Below, piece by piece: positions 48,751-59,540 of a stretch of 64,000 nt of DNA. This stretch comes from JACVRW01 sp038323835. GTDB taxonomy: Bacteria; Actinomycetota; Thermoleophilia; Solirubrobacterales; Thermoleophilaceae. The first letter of the stretch is position 1; each line of letters starts with the position of its first letter. The notes beneath the pieces are model-generated. The model saw only the letters and a program-made list of their open reading frames with translations, ran no database searches and had not been told where the DNA came from. The position numbers and the translations under genes are program-made. The stretch spans positions 1 through 64,000 of the forward strand of contig JBBQHI010000001.1 in the NCBI GenBank assembly GCA_038323835.1, read 5' to 3'.

Positions 48751-49707
48751 ATGGTCCCGTCCGTGCACACCGTCGACATGCACCAGCACCTCTGGCCTGA
48801 GGGCGTTCTGCGCGTTCTCGAGAGCCGGTCGGCCGCGCCCAAGGCGCGGCGGCGGGGCACCACCTGGCGCGTCGATCTCCCCGGTGAGCCCTCGTTCGAG
48901 GTCGACCCGCGCGATCACGACGCGAACTCCCGCGTGGCCGGCCTCGACACTGACCGGGCGATCGTCTCGCTCTCCAGCCCGGTGGGCATCGAGGGTCTTC
49001 CCGACCGTGACGCCCTCGCCGCCATCGCCGCCTGGCAGGAGGCCGCCGAATCCCTGCCCGACGATCTCGGATGGTGGGCCGCCGCCCCCGCGGCGCTGCC
49101 GGTGGAGGAGCAGGTGAGCATCGTGTGCCAGGCGATCGCCAACGGCGCCGCGGGACTGTGCCTGCCAGCGAACCGGCTGGCCTCGCCCACGGCGGCCGAG
49201 CAGGCCGCGCCCCTGCTCGAGGCCGTGATGAAGGTCAACGCCCCGGTGTTCATCCACCCCGGGCCCGTGAGCGCCAACGCCACGGGCAGGGCGCTGCCCG
49301 CCTGGTGGTCGCCGGCCACCGGCTACGTCGCCCAGCAGCACGCCGCGTGGCACGCGTTCCACCACGCCGTGCGGCCTCAGCTTCCCCACCTGCGCGTGGT
49401 GTTCGCCCTGCTCGCCGGGCTCGCCCCGCTCCACGCCGAGCGCACGCAGGCCAAGGGCGGACCCGGGAAGGAGGGGACGGTGCAGGACCCGCTCGCCTTC
49501 TACGACCTCTCCTCCTACGGTCCCGACGCCGTGCGCAACATGGCCGCGGCGGTGGGCATCGGCCAGCTCGTGCACGGCACCGACTTCCCCGTGGCCGCGG
49601 CCAGCGACGACGATCCGGTGGCGAGCGCCTTCTGCCCCGAGATGGCCGACGTGACCCGCCGCGACGCCCCGGCCCGCGCCCTGGGCTACACCTGGGTGCC
49701 CGCATGA
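48751..49707 (+). CDS. Amidohydrolase (TIM-barrel metal-dependent hydrolase)
   Basis: 318 residues. Metal ligands: His11-x-His13 (DMHQHLW) at the first strand, a histidine in VFIHPGP, and an aspartate in HGTDFPVAA. This is the amidohydrolase-2/ACMSD-like layout. It should act on a small carbonyl or decarboxylation substrate. It is convergent with livF, which ends 11 bases away. Confidence 0.88.
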   Translation: MVPSVHTVDMHQHLWPEGVLRVLESRSAAPKARRRGTTWRVDLPGEPSFEVDPRDHDANSRVAGLDTDRAIVSLSSPVGIEGLPDRDALAAIAAWQEAAESLPDDLGWWAAAPAALPVEEQVSIVCQAIANGAAGLCLPANRLASPTAAEQAAPLLEAVMKVNAPVFIHPGPVSANATGRALPAWWSPATGYVAQQHAAWHAFHHAVRPQLPHLRVVFALLAGLAPLHAERTQAKGGPGKEGTVQDPLAFYDLSSYGPDAVRNMAAAVGIGQLVHGTDFPVAAASDDDPVASAFCPEMADVTRRDAPARALGYTWVPA

Positions 49708-49717
49708 GCGCCGCCGC

Positions 49718-50399
49718 TCACACCACGCCGAGATAGGCCTCCCGGACTCGCGGGTCGTCCCGCAGCTCGTCGCTTGTCCCGCTCGTCGCGATGCGGCCGG
49801 TCTCCAGCACGTAGCCCCGGCGCGCTATTTCCAGCGCGGCGTCCACGTCCTGCTCCACCAAGAGGAGCGCGGTGCCGCCGGCGGCCACGGCGTCGAGCTG
49901 GCCCATGATCTCGTCCACGAGCTTGGGGGCGAGGCCGAGTGACAGCTCGTCGATCATGAGCAGCTTCGGCCGGCTCATGAGTCCCCGGGCGATGGCGCAC
50001 ATCTGCTGCTCGCCCCCGGAAAGACTGCCGGCGAGCTGGCTCATGCGCTCGCCCAGGAGCGGGAACAGCTCCATCGCCCGGTCGAGATCGGCGCCATCGG
50101 GATACGCGTAGCCCCCGGCCAGCAGGTTCTCCCGCACGGTCAGGCCCTGAAAGAGGTGGCGGCCCTCGGGCACATGAGCGATTCCGCGGGTCACGATCGC
50201 CTCCGGCCGCAGGCCGGTGAGCTCGGCGTCGCCGAAGAGCACTCTCCCGGCGGTGGGCGGGACGAGCCCGGAAACGGCGCGCAGGAGCGTGGTCTTGCCC
50301 GCGCCGTTCGAGCCCACGAGGGCCACGATCTCGTCGTCGCCCACCTCGAGGTCCACGTCCCAGAGCACCTCCACCGACCCGTAGCCGGCAGACAGTCCC

Positions 50400-50413
<14 letters not shown>
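49718..50413 (-). CDS. livF: Branched-chain amino acid ABC transporter ATPase LivF
   Basis: 231 residues from the ATG at 50413. Walker A GSNGAGKTT, signature LSGGEQQ and Walker B LLMIDELSLGL are present, with the LivF-typical HVPEGRHLF and a C-terminal REAYLGVV. It provides one of the two nucleotide-binding subunits on the cytoplasmic face. Its start overlaps livG by 14 bases. Confidence 0.93.
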
Positions 50414-51169
<756 letters not shown>

Positions 51170-51173
<4 letters not shown>

Positions 51174-52225
51174 ACTCGGTACTGGCGCACGGACTCGAAC
51201 AGCGCGAGCCGTTTTCGCCGCCAGGCGTCGCGGATGAAGTTGACGATGCCCATCGGCACCACCAGCACCGCGAGCACGATGATCGCCCCGAACACGAACG
51301 TGTGGTAGTCGGGCAGATTGTCCCTGAGCCACTCCGACAGGTACTGGAGCGAGACGGCGCCGATCACCGGTCCCATCACCGTGCCCGCCCCGCCGAGCAC
51401 GGCCATCACCACCATCAGCACCGTGATGTCGACCGAGAAGAGTCGCTCGGGATAGATGGTCACCTGCTGGAAGGCGAAGATCGACCCGGCCAGCGACGTG
51501 AGCACTCCCGCGGTGGCGAAGGCGGCGACCTTGGCACGGGTGGTGTTGATCCCCGCGGCGGCGGCCGCGTCCTCATCCTGGGCGATCGCGCGGAGCGAGT
51601 AGCCGAAGCGGCTGCGCGAGATGCCCCACACCACGGCCACGGACAGGACGGCGAGGGCGAGGAAGTAGAAGTAAAAGCCGGTGTTGCCCGGGTAGGAGGT
51701 GGTGGCCTCGCTGCCCACGGCGGGCACGGTGATCCCCCGGTTGCCGCCCGTCAGGCCGCCCGTGTTGATCACGATCTCGCGGATGCCCTCGGCCACTCCG
51801 AGGGTGGCGATGGCGAAGTAGTGCCCCTTGAGGCGCAGGGTGGGTATGCCCATCAGCACCGCGAAGCCGAGACCCACGGCGGCGGACGCGGGGAGCGTGA
51901 CCCAGAACCCGGCACCCGCTTTGGCCATGAGCACCGCGGTGGTGTAGCCGCCGAGCCCGAAGAACACGACGTTGCCGAAGCTCGGATAGCCGGCGAAGCC
52001 GCCGATCAGGTTCCAGCCCTGGGCCAGCACCACGAACATGAAGACGCTCCCGAGCGTCCGCTGCTCGGAGTCGAGCAGCAGGTAGGTGGGCGCGAGGACC
52101 AGCACGAGGAGCCCCAGGGCGGTGGCCGTCACACCGAGCCACCACGCCGGCGAGCGCCCGCGCACGAGCCCGGCCGCGCCGGGGCCGATTCTCGGCTGCG
52201 CGGCCTGTCCGCCGGCCGTGCTCAC
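51170..52225 (-). CDS. livM: Branched-chain amino acid ABC transporter permease LivM
   Basis: 351 residues from GTG at 52225, overlapping the livH stop by 4 bases. About nine membrane helices, with the permease motif FGYSLRAIAQDEDAAAAAGI that contacts the ATPases. An Ala/Gly-rich first 30 residues precede the first helix. It forms the channel with LivH. Confidence 0.92.
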
Positions 52226-53106
52226 GCCTCGGCTCTGGCCTCGTAGTACGGCCGGCCCACGAGGCCGGTGGGGCGCACGATCAGCACGAGCACCAGCACC
52301 CCGAAGGCGATGGCGTTCACGAGCGTGCCGGCCAGGTATTGACCGCCCCACGCCTGCACCAGACCGAGCATGATCCCGCCGGCCAGCGCTCCCCACATGT
52401 TCCCGAGGCCGCCGAGGACGGCGATCACGAAGCTCTGAAGCGTGAAGCCGCCGGCTGCCGACGGGCTGAAGGTGGTGATCGAGCCCAGGATCGCCCCGGC
52501 CATGCCCGCGAGCGCGGTGGAGAGCCCGAATGTAATGGCGTAGATATGGCGGATGTTCATCCCCATCAGGCGCGCCGCCGCGCGGTCCATTCCGGTGCTC
52601 CGTATGGCGAGCCCGGAGCGCGTGCGCGTCATGAACCACACGAGCGCCATGGTGACCGCGACGGCGAGCCCGAAGCCCGCCAGCCGCCCGTACGGGACGC
52701 GCACGTCGCCGATCGCGAACCCGTCCGTACCCCAGCCGGTGTCGATCGCGCGGAAGTCCGCGGTGAACAGAAGCTGGAGGCCCTGAACTATCAGCAGGTT
52801 GAGTCCGAAGGTGAGCAGCAGGGTCATCCAGATGGGCGCGTTCACGATCTGGTTGATCAGCAGCCGCTGGATCACGTAGCCCGCCAGGAACAGCGCGGCG
52901 GCGGCTACCAGCATCCCCAGGTAGGGGTCGAGGCCCATCTCTGTATTCAGCTTCCAGGCGATGTACGCGCCGCAGACGACGAACGCACCGTGCGCGAGGT
53001 TCACGATGTTCATCACGCCCCACACCAGCGAGAACCCCACGGCCACCAGCGCCAGCAGGCCACCTTCGAGAAGGCCGTAGACCGTGGCCTGGAGGAACTC
53101 GCTCAC
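52222..53106 (-). CDS. livH: Branched-chain amino acid ABC transporter permease LivH
   Basis: 294 residues from GTG at 53106. The opening GLLEGGLLALVAVGFSLVWG and NIVNLAHGAFVV are typical of LivH, as is the coupling-loop segment TRSGLAIRSTGMDRAAARLMG. About eight helices. It ends overlapping livM, and starts 21 bases after livK. Confidence 0.93.
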   Translation of the reverse strand: MSEFLQATVYGLLEGGLLALVAVGFSLVWGVMNIVNLAHGAFVVCGAYIAWKLNTEMGLDPYLGMLVAAAALFLAGYVIQRLLINQIVNAPIWMTLLLTFGLNLLIVQGLQLLFTADFRAIDTGWGTDGFAIGDVRVPYGRLAGFGLAVAVTMALVWFMTRTRSGLAIRSTGMDRAAARLMGMNIRHIYAITFGLSTALAGMAGAILGSITTFSPSAAGGFTLQSFVIAVLGGLGNMWGALAGGIMLGLVQAWGGQYLAGTLVNAIAFGVLVLVLIVRPTGLVGRPYYEARAEA

Positions 53107-53127
53107 TCGTGTATTCGGTGGTGGGGG

Positions 53128-54363
53128 CTAGCCGCCCGTCCCCGGCCACTGCAGCGGGGCCTGGGCCTGATCCTTCGGGTAGATCGTGGTGACCTTGCCG
53201 TCCTGAATCTGGATCGCTGACATCGGCTTCGTCACGTTCTTGCCCGTGTCGTCGAACTTGAGCGGGCCGAAGAACGACTCCTCGTCGAGGCCGGCGATCG
53301 CGTCACGGACCTTCTTCGGGTCGGTGGAGCCGGACTTCTGCACCCCGAGCACGAGCGCGAGGCACGCGGCCGCGCCTTCCGCGCTGTGGTACTCGGCGTC
53401 GGCGTGGAAGCGCTGCTTGAAGTCACGCGCGTAGTCCTGCGCCGTGCCGAAGAAGTCATCGCGTCCCTTTACCTGCGCCGTCCACTGGGTGGAGCCGACC
53501 ACGCCGTTGGCCGAGTCGCCCAGGGCCTTGGCGAAATCGGGAGTCGGGGGCGCGACGGTTTCGCCGAAGCCCATCGGCTTCACCCCGAGCTCGCTGCTCT
53601 GCTTGACGATCGCGATGCCCTCCTCGACATGGACCGAGCCGAGGATGAGGTCGGGGTTCTTGCCCCGCACCTTGGTCAGGGCCGAGGAGACGTCGGTGGT
53701 GTGCTCGGGGAACGATTCCTCCGCCACGACCTGGAGCCCGGCCTTCTTCGCTGCCGCCACGCCCCCCTCGGCGGCCGTCTTGGAGAACCCGTCATCGGCC
53801 GACAGGAAGGCGACGGTGCTCGGCTTCGGGCTCGCCGAGGCCATGATTGCCTCGACCATGATCGCCACGTAGTCGCTCGCCGGCGAGAGCACGGCAAAGG
53901 TGGTCGTGTAGCCCTTGGTGAAGATGTTGTCGTCCGCGCCCGAGCTGTCGACCATCACCTGGCCGTTGCGCTCGATCGCCGCCGCCGCCGCCTCGGTGGA
54001 CGGGGAGCCGTAGGGCCCGAGGATGAGCGTTACGCCGTCGTCGTTGAAATTGTCGACCAGCCGCGCCGCGGTGTCGGGCTCCGACTTGTCGTCGCTGTAG
54101 GTGATGTCGAGCTTGGCCTTCTTGCCGTCCACGTCGACGCCGCCGGCTTCGTTCACCTTCTGGTGGCAGAGCTGGTAGCCCTGCTGGGTGAGGCCGCCCT
54201 CCTTTGCCAGCGAGCCCGTGAGCGAGAGCGCTGCCCCGAGCTTGAGCTTGCCGCCCTCGACGCCGCCCGATTCGTTTCCGCTGCCCTTACCACAGCCCGC
54301 CACAGCCGTGATTGCGAGCATAAAAACCATCACGCATACGAGACGTGAACGCCGAGTTGCCAC
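53128..54363 (-). CDS. livK: ABC transporter substrate-binding lipoprotein (LivK-type)
   Basis: 411 residues from GTG at 54363, with GGGAGGAG upstream. The lipobox AVAGC puts the lipidated cysteine near residue 24. The mature protein has the periplasmic-binding type 1 pattern (KLGAALSLTGSLAKEG, LILGPYGSPSTEAAAA, VAFLSADDGFSK). Ligands of this family include amino acids, amides and urea, so the branched-chain name is by family. It is the first gene of the livKHMGF operon. Confidence 0.92.
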   Translation of the reverse strand: MATRRSRLVCVMVFMLAITAVAGCGKGSGNESGGVEGGKLKLGAALSLTGSLAKEGGLTQQGYQLCHQKVNEAGGVDVDGKKAKLDITYSDDKSEPDTAARLVDNFNDDGVTLILGPYGSPSTEAAAAAIERNGQVMVDSSGADDNIFTKGYTTTFAVLSPASDYVAIMVEAIMASASPKPSTVAFLSADDGFSKTAAEGGVAAAKKAGLQVVAEESFPEHTTDVSSALTKVRGKNPDLILGSVHVEEGIAIVKQSSELGVKPMGFGETVAPPTPDFAKALGDSANGVVGSTQWTAQVKGRDDFFGTAQDYARDFKQRFHADAEYHSAEGAAACLALVLGVQKSGSTDPKKVRDAIAGLDEESFFGPLKFDDTGKNVTKPMSAIQIQDGKVTTIYPKDQAQAPLQWPGTGG

Positions 54364-54531
54364 GATCTCTCCTCCCTCTCAATCGATCGCTTTGAGTGTT
54401 CTACCCGGGGTCGCTCGTGGCGAAGCATCAGCTTGCCCTCGGGCGAGCATGAGGCGCCGCCCTCCGCACGTTCAGCAACACCTAACCATTAGGGCAGCGC
54501 GCGGAAGAATTGCTGCAAATAGCGTTACTTG

Positions 54532-55221
54532 ATGCTGGTCAACCCGGGCGAACGCCTGCGCAACCTCGCCGACGACGGCGACGCCGAGTCCCTCAGCCGC
54601 CGCCTGCGCGAGCGGCGCTTCCAGATGTTCGACAGCTTCGTGGAGCGCCTTCAGCACCCGGTGTCGATCCTCGACGTGGGCGGCACGGTGGAGTTCTGGG
54701 AGCGCCGCGGCTGGGCCGACCGCGACGACGTGTCGATCACCCTCGTGAACCTGGCCGACCAGGAGGACCGCCACGAGAACATCCGCTCCGTCGTGGGTGA
54801 CGCCAGCAACCTATGGGGATTCGCCGACCACCAGTTCGACGTGGCCTTCAGCAACTCGGTGATCGAGCACCTCTTCACCTTCGAGACCCAGTCCCGCATG
54901 GCCGACGAGCTGCAGCGTGTGGCCAGCGCCCACTGGGTTCAGACTCCGAACTTCTGGTTCCCGGTGGAGCCGCACTTCCTCGTGCCCGCCTGGCACTGGC
55001 TCTCCGAGGACGCCCGCGTGGCCATCCTCACCCGCCGCGGCGTGGGCTGGGCGGGGCGCTGTCCCGACCCTGACTACGCGCGCGAGATCGTTCAGCAGCA
55101 CCGGCTCATGAGGCGCGGCGAGCTCCAGCGCCTGTTCCCGTACTCGCACATCGTGCCCGAGCGCTTCTGCGGGATGGTCAAGTCCTGGGTCGCGCACCGG
55201 GGCTTCCCCACCGCCGCCTAG
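54532..55221 (+). CDS. Class I SAM-dependent methyltransferase
   Basis: 229 residues from the ATG at 54532 (a TTG immediately before it is possible). Motif I reads ILDVGGTVEFWE, and FDVAFSNSVIEHL is the motif-IV-like segment of Methyltransf_11-type proteins. An aromatic-rich middle (PNFWFPVEPHFLVPAWHWL) is typical of sugar/lipid-associated members. Substrate unknown. Confidence 0.87.
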   Translation: MLVNPGERLRNLADDGDAESLSRRLRERRFQMFDSFVERLQHPVSILDVGGTVEFWERRGWADRDDVSITLVNLADQEDRHENIRSVVGDASNLWGFADHQFDVAFSNSVIEHLFTFETQSRMADELQRVASAHWVQTPNFWFPVEPHFLVPAWHWLSEDARVAILTRRGVGWAGRCPDPDYAREIVQQHRLMRRGELQRLFPYSHIVPERFCGMVKSWVAHRGFPTAA

Positions 55222-55247
55222 CGCGCGCTTCCGTTATCACTCCCTCC

Positions 55248-56462
55248 GTGAGCTACGGAGGAACGAACGAGGCCTGGATCGTCGGCGCCGTGCGCACCCC
55301 GGTGGGACGCGCCGGCGGCGCCCTCAGCTCCGTGCGCCCTGACGACCTCGGCGCCCACGCGCTGCGTGCCCTGACCGAGCGCACCGGGGTGCCGGCGGGC
55401 GAGGTTGAGGACGTGTACTTCGGCTGCGCGAACCAGTCGGGCGAGGACAGCCGGGACGTGGCCCGGATGTCGCTGCTCCTGGCCGACTATCCACTGGAGG
55501 TGGCGGGGGCGACCGTGAACCGCCTGTGCGGCTCGGGACTCGAGGCTGTGGCTCAGGCCACTCGTGCCGTGATGCTCGGCGAGGCCGAGGTGTTCGTGGG
55601 CGGCGGCGTGGAGTCGATGAGCCGGGCGCCGCTGGCGCTGGCCAAGTCCAGCCGGCCGGGGCATCAGACGGCGTGGGACACCACGCTCGGCTGGCGCTTC
55701 ACCAATCCCGAGATGGAGCGCCGCGGCCACACCGACGCGCTCGGCATCACCGCGGAGAACCTGGCCGAGGAGCGCGAGATCCCGCGCGTGCGCCAGGACC
55801 GCTTCGCGCTTCACAGTCATGAGAAGGCCGTGGCCGCCATCGACGCCGGGCGCTTCGCCGACGAGACCGTGCCGGTCACGGTCGATGGCCGCCGCGAGAC
55901 CACGGTGGTGGAGACCGATGAGGGCCCGCGCCGCGACGGCTCACTCGAGGCGCTGGCCAAGCTGAAGCCCGTGTTCAAGGACGACGGGACGGTGACGGCG
56001 GGCAACTCGAGCCTGCTGAACGACGGCGCCGCCGCGTTGCTCGTGACCAGTCCTGACTACGCGAAGGCCCATGGCCTCGACCCGCTCGCGAGAGTACGCT
56101 CCGTGGCCGTGGCCGGCGTGCCCCCGCGCATCATGGGGATTGGCCCCGTGCCGGCCACCCGGAAGGCGCTGGAACGGGCCGGGATCGCCTTCGAGGACCT
56201 CGACCTGATCGAGCTGAACGAGGCCTTCGCCGCCCAGTCGCTGGCGGTGACCGACGAGTGGGGCATCGACTACGACGACGAGCGCCTGAACGTGAACGGC
56301 GGTGCCATCGCCCTGGGCCACCCGCTCGGCTGCTCGGGCGCCCGCCTGCTCACCACCATGCTCCACGAGATGCAGCGCCGCGACGACGCCACGCTCGGCC
56401 TGGCCACCATGTGCATCGGGGTGGGCCAGGGCATCGCGATGGTGGTGGAGCGGACCTCCTAG
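55248..56462 (+). CDS. Thiolase (acetyl-CoA C-acyltransferase)
   Basis: 404 residues from GTG at 55248. The nucleophilic Cys94 is in NRLCGSGLEAV. The active-site histidine is in GGAIALGHPLGCSGAR and the second cysteine in TMCIGVGQG. NEAFAAQ is also present. The length fits a degradative or biosynthetic thiolase acting on acyl-CoA in beta-oxidation or aromatic catabolism. It is convergent with the metallophosphoesterase (4-base overlap). Confidence 0.94.
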   Translation: MSYGGTNEAWIVGAVRTPVGRAGGALSSVRPDDLGAHALRALTERTGVPAGEVEDVYFGCANQSGEDSRDVARMSLLLADYPLEVAGATVNRLCGSGLEAVAQATRAVMLGEAEVFVGGGVESMSRAPLALAKSSRPGHQTAWDTTLGWRFTNPEMERRGHTDALGITAENLAEEREIPRVRQDRFALHSHEKAVAAIDAGRFADETVPVTVDGRRETTVVETDEGPRRDGSLEALAKLKPVFKDDGTVTAGNSSLLNDGAAALLVTSPDYAKAHGLDPLARVRSVAVAGVPPRIMGIGPVPATRKALERAGIAFEDLDLIELNEAFAAQSLAVTDEWGIDYDDERLNVNGGAIALGHPLGCSGARLLTTMLHEMQRRDDATLGLATMCIGVGQGIAMVVERTS

Positions 56463-57286
56463 CCCCGGGCGGCGGCCCGCAGCTCCAGCACCGAGACCTC
56501 GGGCGCCGCGCGGAAGCGGCCCGGAATCGTGCTGGTGCCCACGCCGCGGCTCACGTAGAGGTGGCGTCCTTCCTCCACAACATGGCCGCCCGCGTAGCGC
56601 GTGCCGAAGTGGGAGGGGGTGGCCAGCCGGGCCAGGCCCGGGATGTTGATCTGGCTTCCGTGGGTGTGCCCGGCCAGGGTGAGCGCGGGCCGCTCGGGCA
56701 GGAAGGGGAAGAGGTCGGGGTCGTGGGTGAGGGCGATCACCGGCAGGCCGTCGGGGATGGGGTCGAAGGTGCGCGCGATCGAAGGCTCGCGCTCGCGAAG
56801 GTCCGCCAGCCCCGCCACCCACAGGTCCCCGACCCGCACGGCCTCGTTCTCGAGCACGTTGATCCCGGCATCGGTGAGAGCGGCGCCCATCCGCCGTCCG
56901 TGCACCCACCAGTCGTGATTGCCGAGCACCGCGTGCACGCCGAGCGGGGCGTGCAGCGCGCCCAGGCTCTCGGCCACGGACGCGGGCGCCACCCGCTTGC
57001 CGCCGAGCACGCGGTGCGAGGCGTAGTCGCCCAGCAGCACCACGAGATCCGGGGCCTCGGCGTTCATCCGCTCCACCAGCCGAGAGACCTGCGCCACGGG
57101 CACGTGCGGCGCGCCTGCGTGCAGGTCCGAGATCACGCCCACCCGCAGCCCGGACAGCTCGGCGGGCCAGCGCGGAAGATCGAGCGCGAGCCGGCTCATC
57201 ACCACCCGCCGGGGCTCGTGCCACAGCGTGCGGTAGCCGAGGGCGGCGGCAGCGGCCGCCCCCAGCGCGGGAACGATCCGCCTCAC
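56459..57286 (-). CDS. Membrane-anchored metallophosphoesterase
   Basis: 275 residues from GTG at 57286, overlapping the EamA transporter stop (GTGA). A short N-terminal hydrophobic stretch (IVPALGAAAAAALGYRTLW) may anchor it. Di-metal motifs in order: VGVISDLHAG, LGDYASH, LGNHDWWVHG, THDPDLFPF and AGHTHGSQI. This is the YkuE-like phosphodiesterase group. Coupled to the transporter gene upstream. Confidence 0.9.
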   Translation of the reverse strand: MRRIVPALGAAAAAALGYRTLWHEPRRVVMSRLALDLPRWPAELSGLRVGVISDLHAGAPHVPVAQVSRLVERMNAEAPDLVVLLGDYASHRVLGGKRVAPASVAESLGALHAPLGVHAVLGNHDWWVHGRRMGAALTDAGINVLENEAVRVGDLWVAGLADLREREPSIARTFDPIPDGLPVIALTHDPDLFPFLPERPALTLAGHTHGSQINIPGLARLATPSHFGTRYAGGHVVEEGRHLYVSRGVGTSTIPGRFRAAPEVSVLELRAAARG

Positions 57287-58167
57287 GCGGCCGCCACCCG
57301 TGCGCGCGGCCTGATCGTGCCCACCACCACGCCGCCGATCACGATCGCCACTCCGGTGAGCTGAACCGCGGACGGCGCTTCGGAGAGAAGGACGGCGGCG
57401 AGGAAGACCGTGCTCACGGGCTGGAGCATGAGGACGATCGAGGTCATCACCGCCGGGAGCCGTGGCAGCGACACCGAGATCAGCAGCCAGCCCAGCACCT
57501 GCGAGGAGAGGGCGAGCAGCACCAGCCACCCCTGGGCCTCCAGGCCGGGTACCCAGTCGAGGTCGCCCACCGCCAGGCCGCCCAGCGCCGAGAACACCGC
57601 CGCGCTGGCCGTGGCGTCAAACAGTGGCCCCGCGGGCCGGCGAAGGTCCGAGTTCCCCTGGCGCAGAATCAGGATGAAGAGCGCGTAGGTGATCGCCGTG
57701 AGCACGCCGTACACCACGCCGAGCGCGGGATCCTCTCCGTAGGCACCCGCGCCGATCACCCCCGAGATCAGCACCACCCCCACGAACACCACGGGGATCG
57801 AGGCCAGCGAGCTGCGGTCCGGGCGCTCGCCCAGGGCGGCCCAGGCCAGCACTCCCACCAGCACCACCTGCGCGTTGCCGAGCACCGTGGCCAGCCCCGC
57901 GCCCACGGCCTCGATCGAGTGGTGCCAGAAGGTGAGGTCGGCCGCGAAGAACACCCCCGCCCCGAGCGCGAGCAGGCGGTCGCGCCGGGCGAGCGGCCCG
58001 AAGCGCTTGCGCTCGATCCACGCGAGCAACCCCAGCACGGGGAGCGCGTAGGCGCAGCGAAAGAGGGCCGCGGTGGAGGGCGAGACGTCGGCCAGCCGAA
58101 CGAGGATGCCCGAGAAGGCGATCACGAGGGCGCCGAGCACTCCCGCGATGAGGGGCCGCTCGTTCAT
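57283..58167 (-). CDS. EamA/DMT-family transporter
   Basis: 294 residues from the ATG at 58167, with ten membrane helices in two EamA repeats (helices 1-5 and 6-10). Family hallmarks are SPSTAALFRCAYALPVLGLL in the first half and LLISVSLPRLPAVMTSIVLM in the second. It exports or imports a metabolite that cannot be named. Its stop overlaps the metallophosphoesterase start. Confidence 0.9.
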   Translation of the reverse strand: MNERPLIAGVLGALVIAFSGILVRLADVSPSTAALFRCAYALPVLGLLAWIERKRFGPLARRDRLLALGAGVFFAADLTFWHHSIEAVGAGLATVLGNAQVVLVGVLAWAALGERPDRSSLASIPVVFVGVVLISGVIGAGAYGEDPALGVVYGVLTAITYALFILILRQGNSDLRRPAGPLFDATASAAVFSALGGLAVGDLDWVPGLEAQGWLVLLALSSQVLGWLLISVSLPRLPAVMTSIVLMLQPVSTVFLAAVLLSEAPSAVQLTGVAIVIGGVVVGTIRPRARVAAA

Positions 58168-58204
58168 GCGGCCGCCGAGACTAGCCACGGGTATGGTCCG
58201 CCCC

Positions 58205-58381
58205 GTGGATCGCACCACCGCCATGTGGACGCTCGTCCTGTTCTTCGGCGCCTCGGTGCTGTTCGTCAGCGTTCGCAACGTCGCGAAGGACGAAAGTGCG
58301 GGCATCCAGTTCGCCGCGCAGGCGGTGGCCGGGCTGATCCTGATCGGCGTGATCACCGTCTACGTGAGGCGCCGCCCATGA
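58205..58381 (+). CDS. Small two-helix membrane protein
   Basis: 58 residues from GTG at 58205 (an ATG at 58193 would add four residues). Two hydrophobic helices (MWTLVLFFGASVLFVSV and AVAGLILIGVITVYV) span most of the protein. Its stop overlaps the SDR start (ATGA), so the two are coupled. No family recognised. Confidence 0.6.
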   Translation: MDRTTAMWTLVLFFGASVLFVSVRNVAKDESAGIQFAAQAVAGLILIGVITVYVRRRP

Positions 58382-59157
58382 GGCAGCTGGCCGAGCAGAC
58401 CATCCTCGTGACCGGCTCCACCGACGGCCACGGCCGGCGGGTGGCCGAGGAGCTGGTGAAGTCGGGCGCCTCGGTGATCGTGCACGGCCGCGACCCGGAG
58501 AAGGCCCGCACGGTGGCCCGGGAGATCGGCGCGGACCGGGAGCTCGTGGCCGACCTCTCCTCGCTGGCCGAGGTGCGGCGGATGGCGCCCGAGGTGGGAC
58601 CGCTCGACACGCTCGTGAACAACGCCGGGATCATCAGCCTGGAACGCCAGGAGAGTCCGGACGGGGTGGAGCTCACACTCGCCGTGAACTACCTCTCGCA
58701 CGTCCTCCTCACCGACCTGCTGCTCCACGGCCTGCGCGAGCCCGCCCGCATCGTGAACGTGGCCTCGCTCGGGCAGGCGCCGATGGACTTCGACGACCCG
58801 ATGCTCGAGCAGGAGTACAACGCCTTCGGCGCGTACGCCCAGAGCAAGCTGGCCCAGATCACCTGGACGGTGGAGCTGGCCGAGCGGCTCGGCGACCGCG
58901 ACATCACGGTGAACGCGCTCCACCCGGCCACCTTTATGGACACGAAGATGGTGCGCGACCCGGGCGGCACCCCGCAGAGCACCGTGGAGGAGGGGGTGGA
59001 GGCCACCATGCACCTGGTCACCGACCCCGCGCTCGACGGCGTGACCGGCCGCTTCTACAACGGCCTGGTCGAGTCCCGCGCGCACGACCAGGCCTACGAC
59101 CCCGAGGCGCGCCGGCGCCTGTGGGACCTGAGCGAATCGCTCGCCCCGCCGGCCTGA
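58378..59157 (+). CDS. Short-chain dehydrogenase/reductase
   Basis: 259 residues from the ATG at 58378. Cofactor motif TGSTDGHG, NNAG, the serine in NVASLG, and the catalytic Tyr-x3-Lys in YAQSKLAQ are all present. HGRD after the second strand suggests NADP. It resembles the retinol dehydrogenase/protochlorophyllide-reductase-like SDRs. It is coupled by 4-base overlap to the small membrane protein and overlaps the NYN gene. Confidence 0.92.
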   Translation: MRQLAEQTILVTGSTDGHGRRVAEELVKSGASVIVHGRDPEKARTVAREIGADRELVADLSSLAEVRRMAPEVGPLDTLVNNAGIISLERQESPDGVELTLAVNYLSHVLLTDLLLHGLREPARIVNVASLGQAPMDFDDPMLEQEYNAFGAYAQSKLAQITWTVELAERLGDRDITVNALHPATFMDTKMVRDPGGTPQSTVEEGVEATMHLVTDPALDGVTGRFYNGLVESRAHDQAYDPEARRRLWDLSESLAPPA

Positions 59158-59540
59158 CCCGCTGGGTCGTGGACGGGATGAACGTGATCGGGTCGCGCCC
59201 GGACGGCTGGTGGCGCGACCGCCCCGCCGCCATGCGCCGCCTCGTGGACGAGCTGCGCGCGTTCACCACCGCCACCGGCGAGCCCGTGACGGCGGTGCTC
59301 GACGGCCGGCAGTTCGATCTTCCCGGGGACGGGGTGGAGGTGCGCTTTGCCTCCCGCCGCGGACCCAATGCGGCCGACGACGACATCGCGGCGCTGGTGG
59401 CCGCCGACCCCTCGCCGGACGGCCTCACCGTGGTCACCTCGGACTCGGATCTGGAGCGGCGCGTGCGCTCGTCCGGCGCCGCGGTGGTGGGGGCCGGGAC
59501 GTTCCGGCGCCGACTGGACGAGGCCGCCGGCGATGGCTGA
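59121..59540 (+). CDS. NYN/YacP-like ribonuclease-fold protein
   Basis: 139 residues if started at GTG 59121, which overlaps the SDR end by 37 bases; a GTG at 59169 gives a more typical start just before DGMNVIGSRPDGWW. The acidic PIN/NYN motifs are DGMNVIG, NAADDDIAAL and VVTSDSDLERRV. Such proteins are metal-dependent RNases (Rae1/YacP-like). Its end overlaps the PrpD gene by 8 bases. Confidence 0.82.
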   Translation: MGPERIARPAGLTRWVVDGMNVIGSRPDGWWRDRPAAMRRLVDELRAFTTATGEPVTAVLDGRQFDLPGDGVEVRFASRRGPNAADDDIAALVAADPSPDGLTVVTSDSDLERRVRSSGAAVVGAGTFRRRLDEAAGDG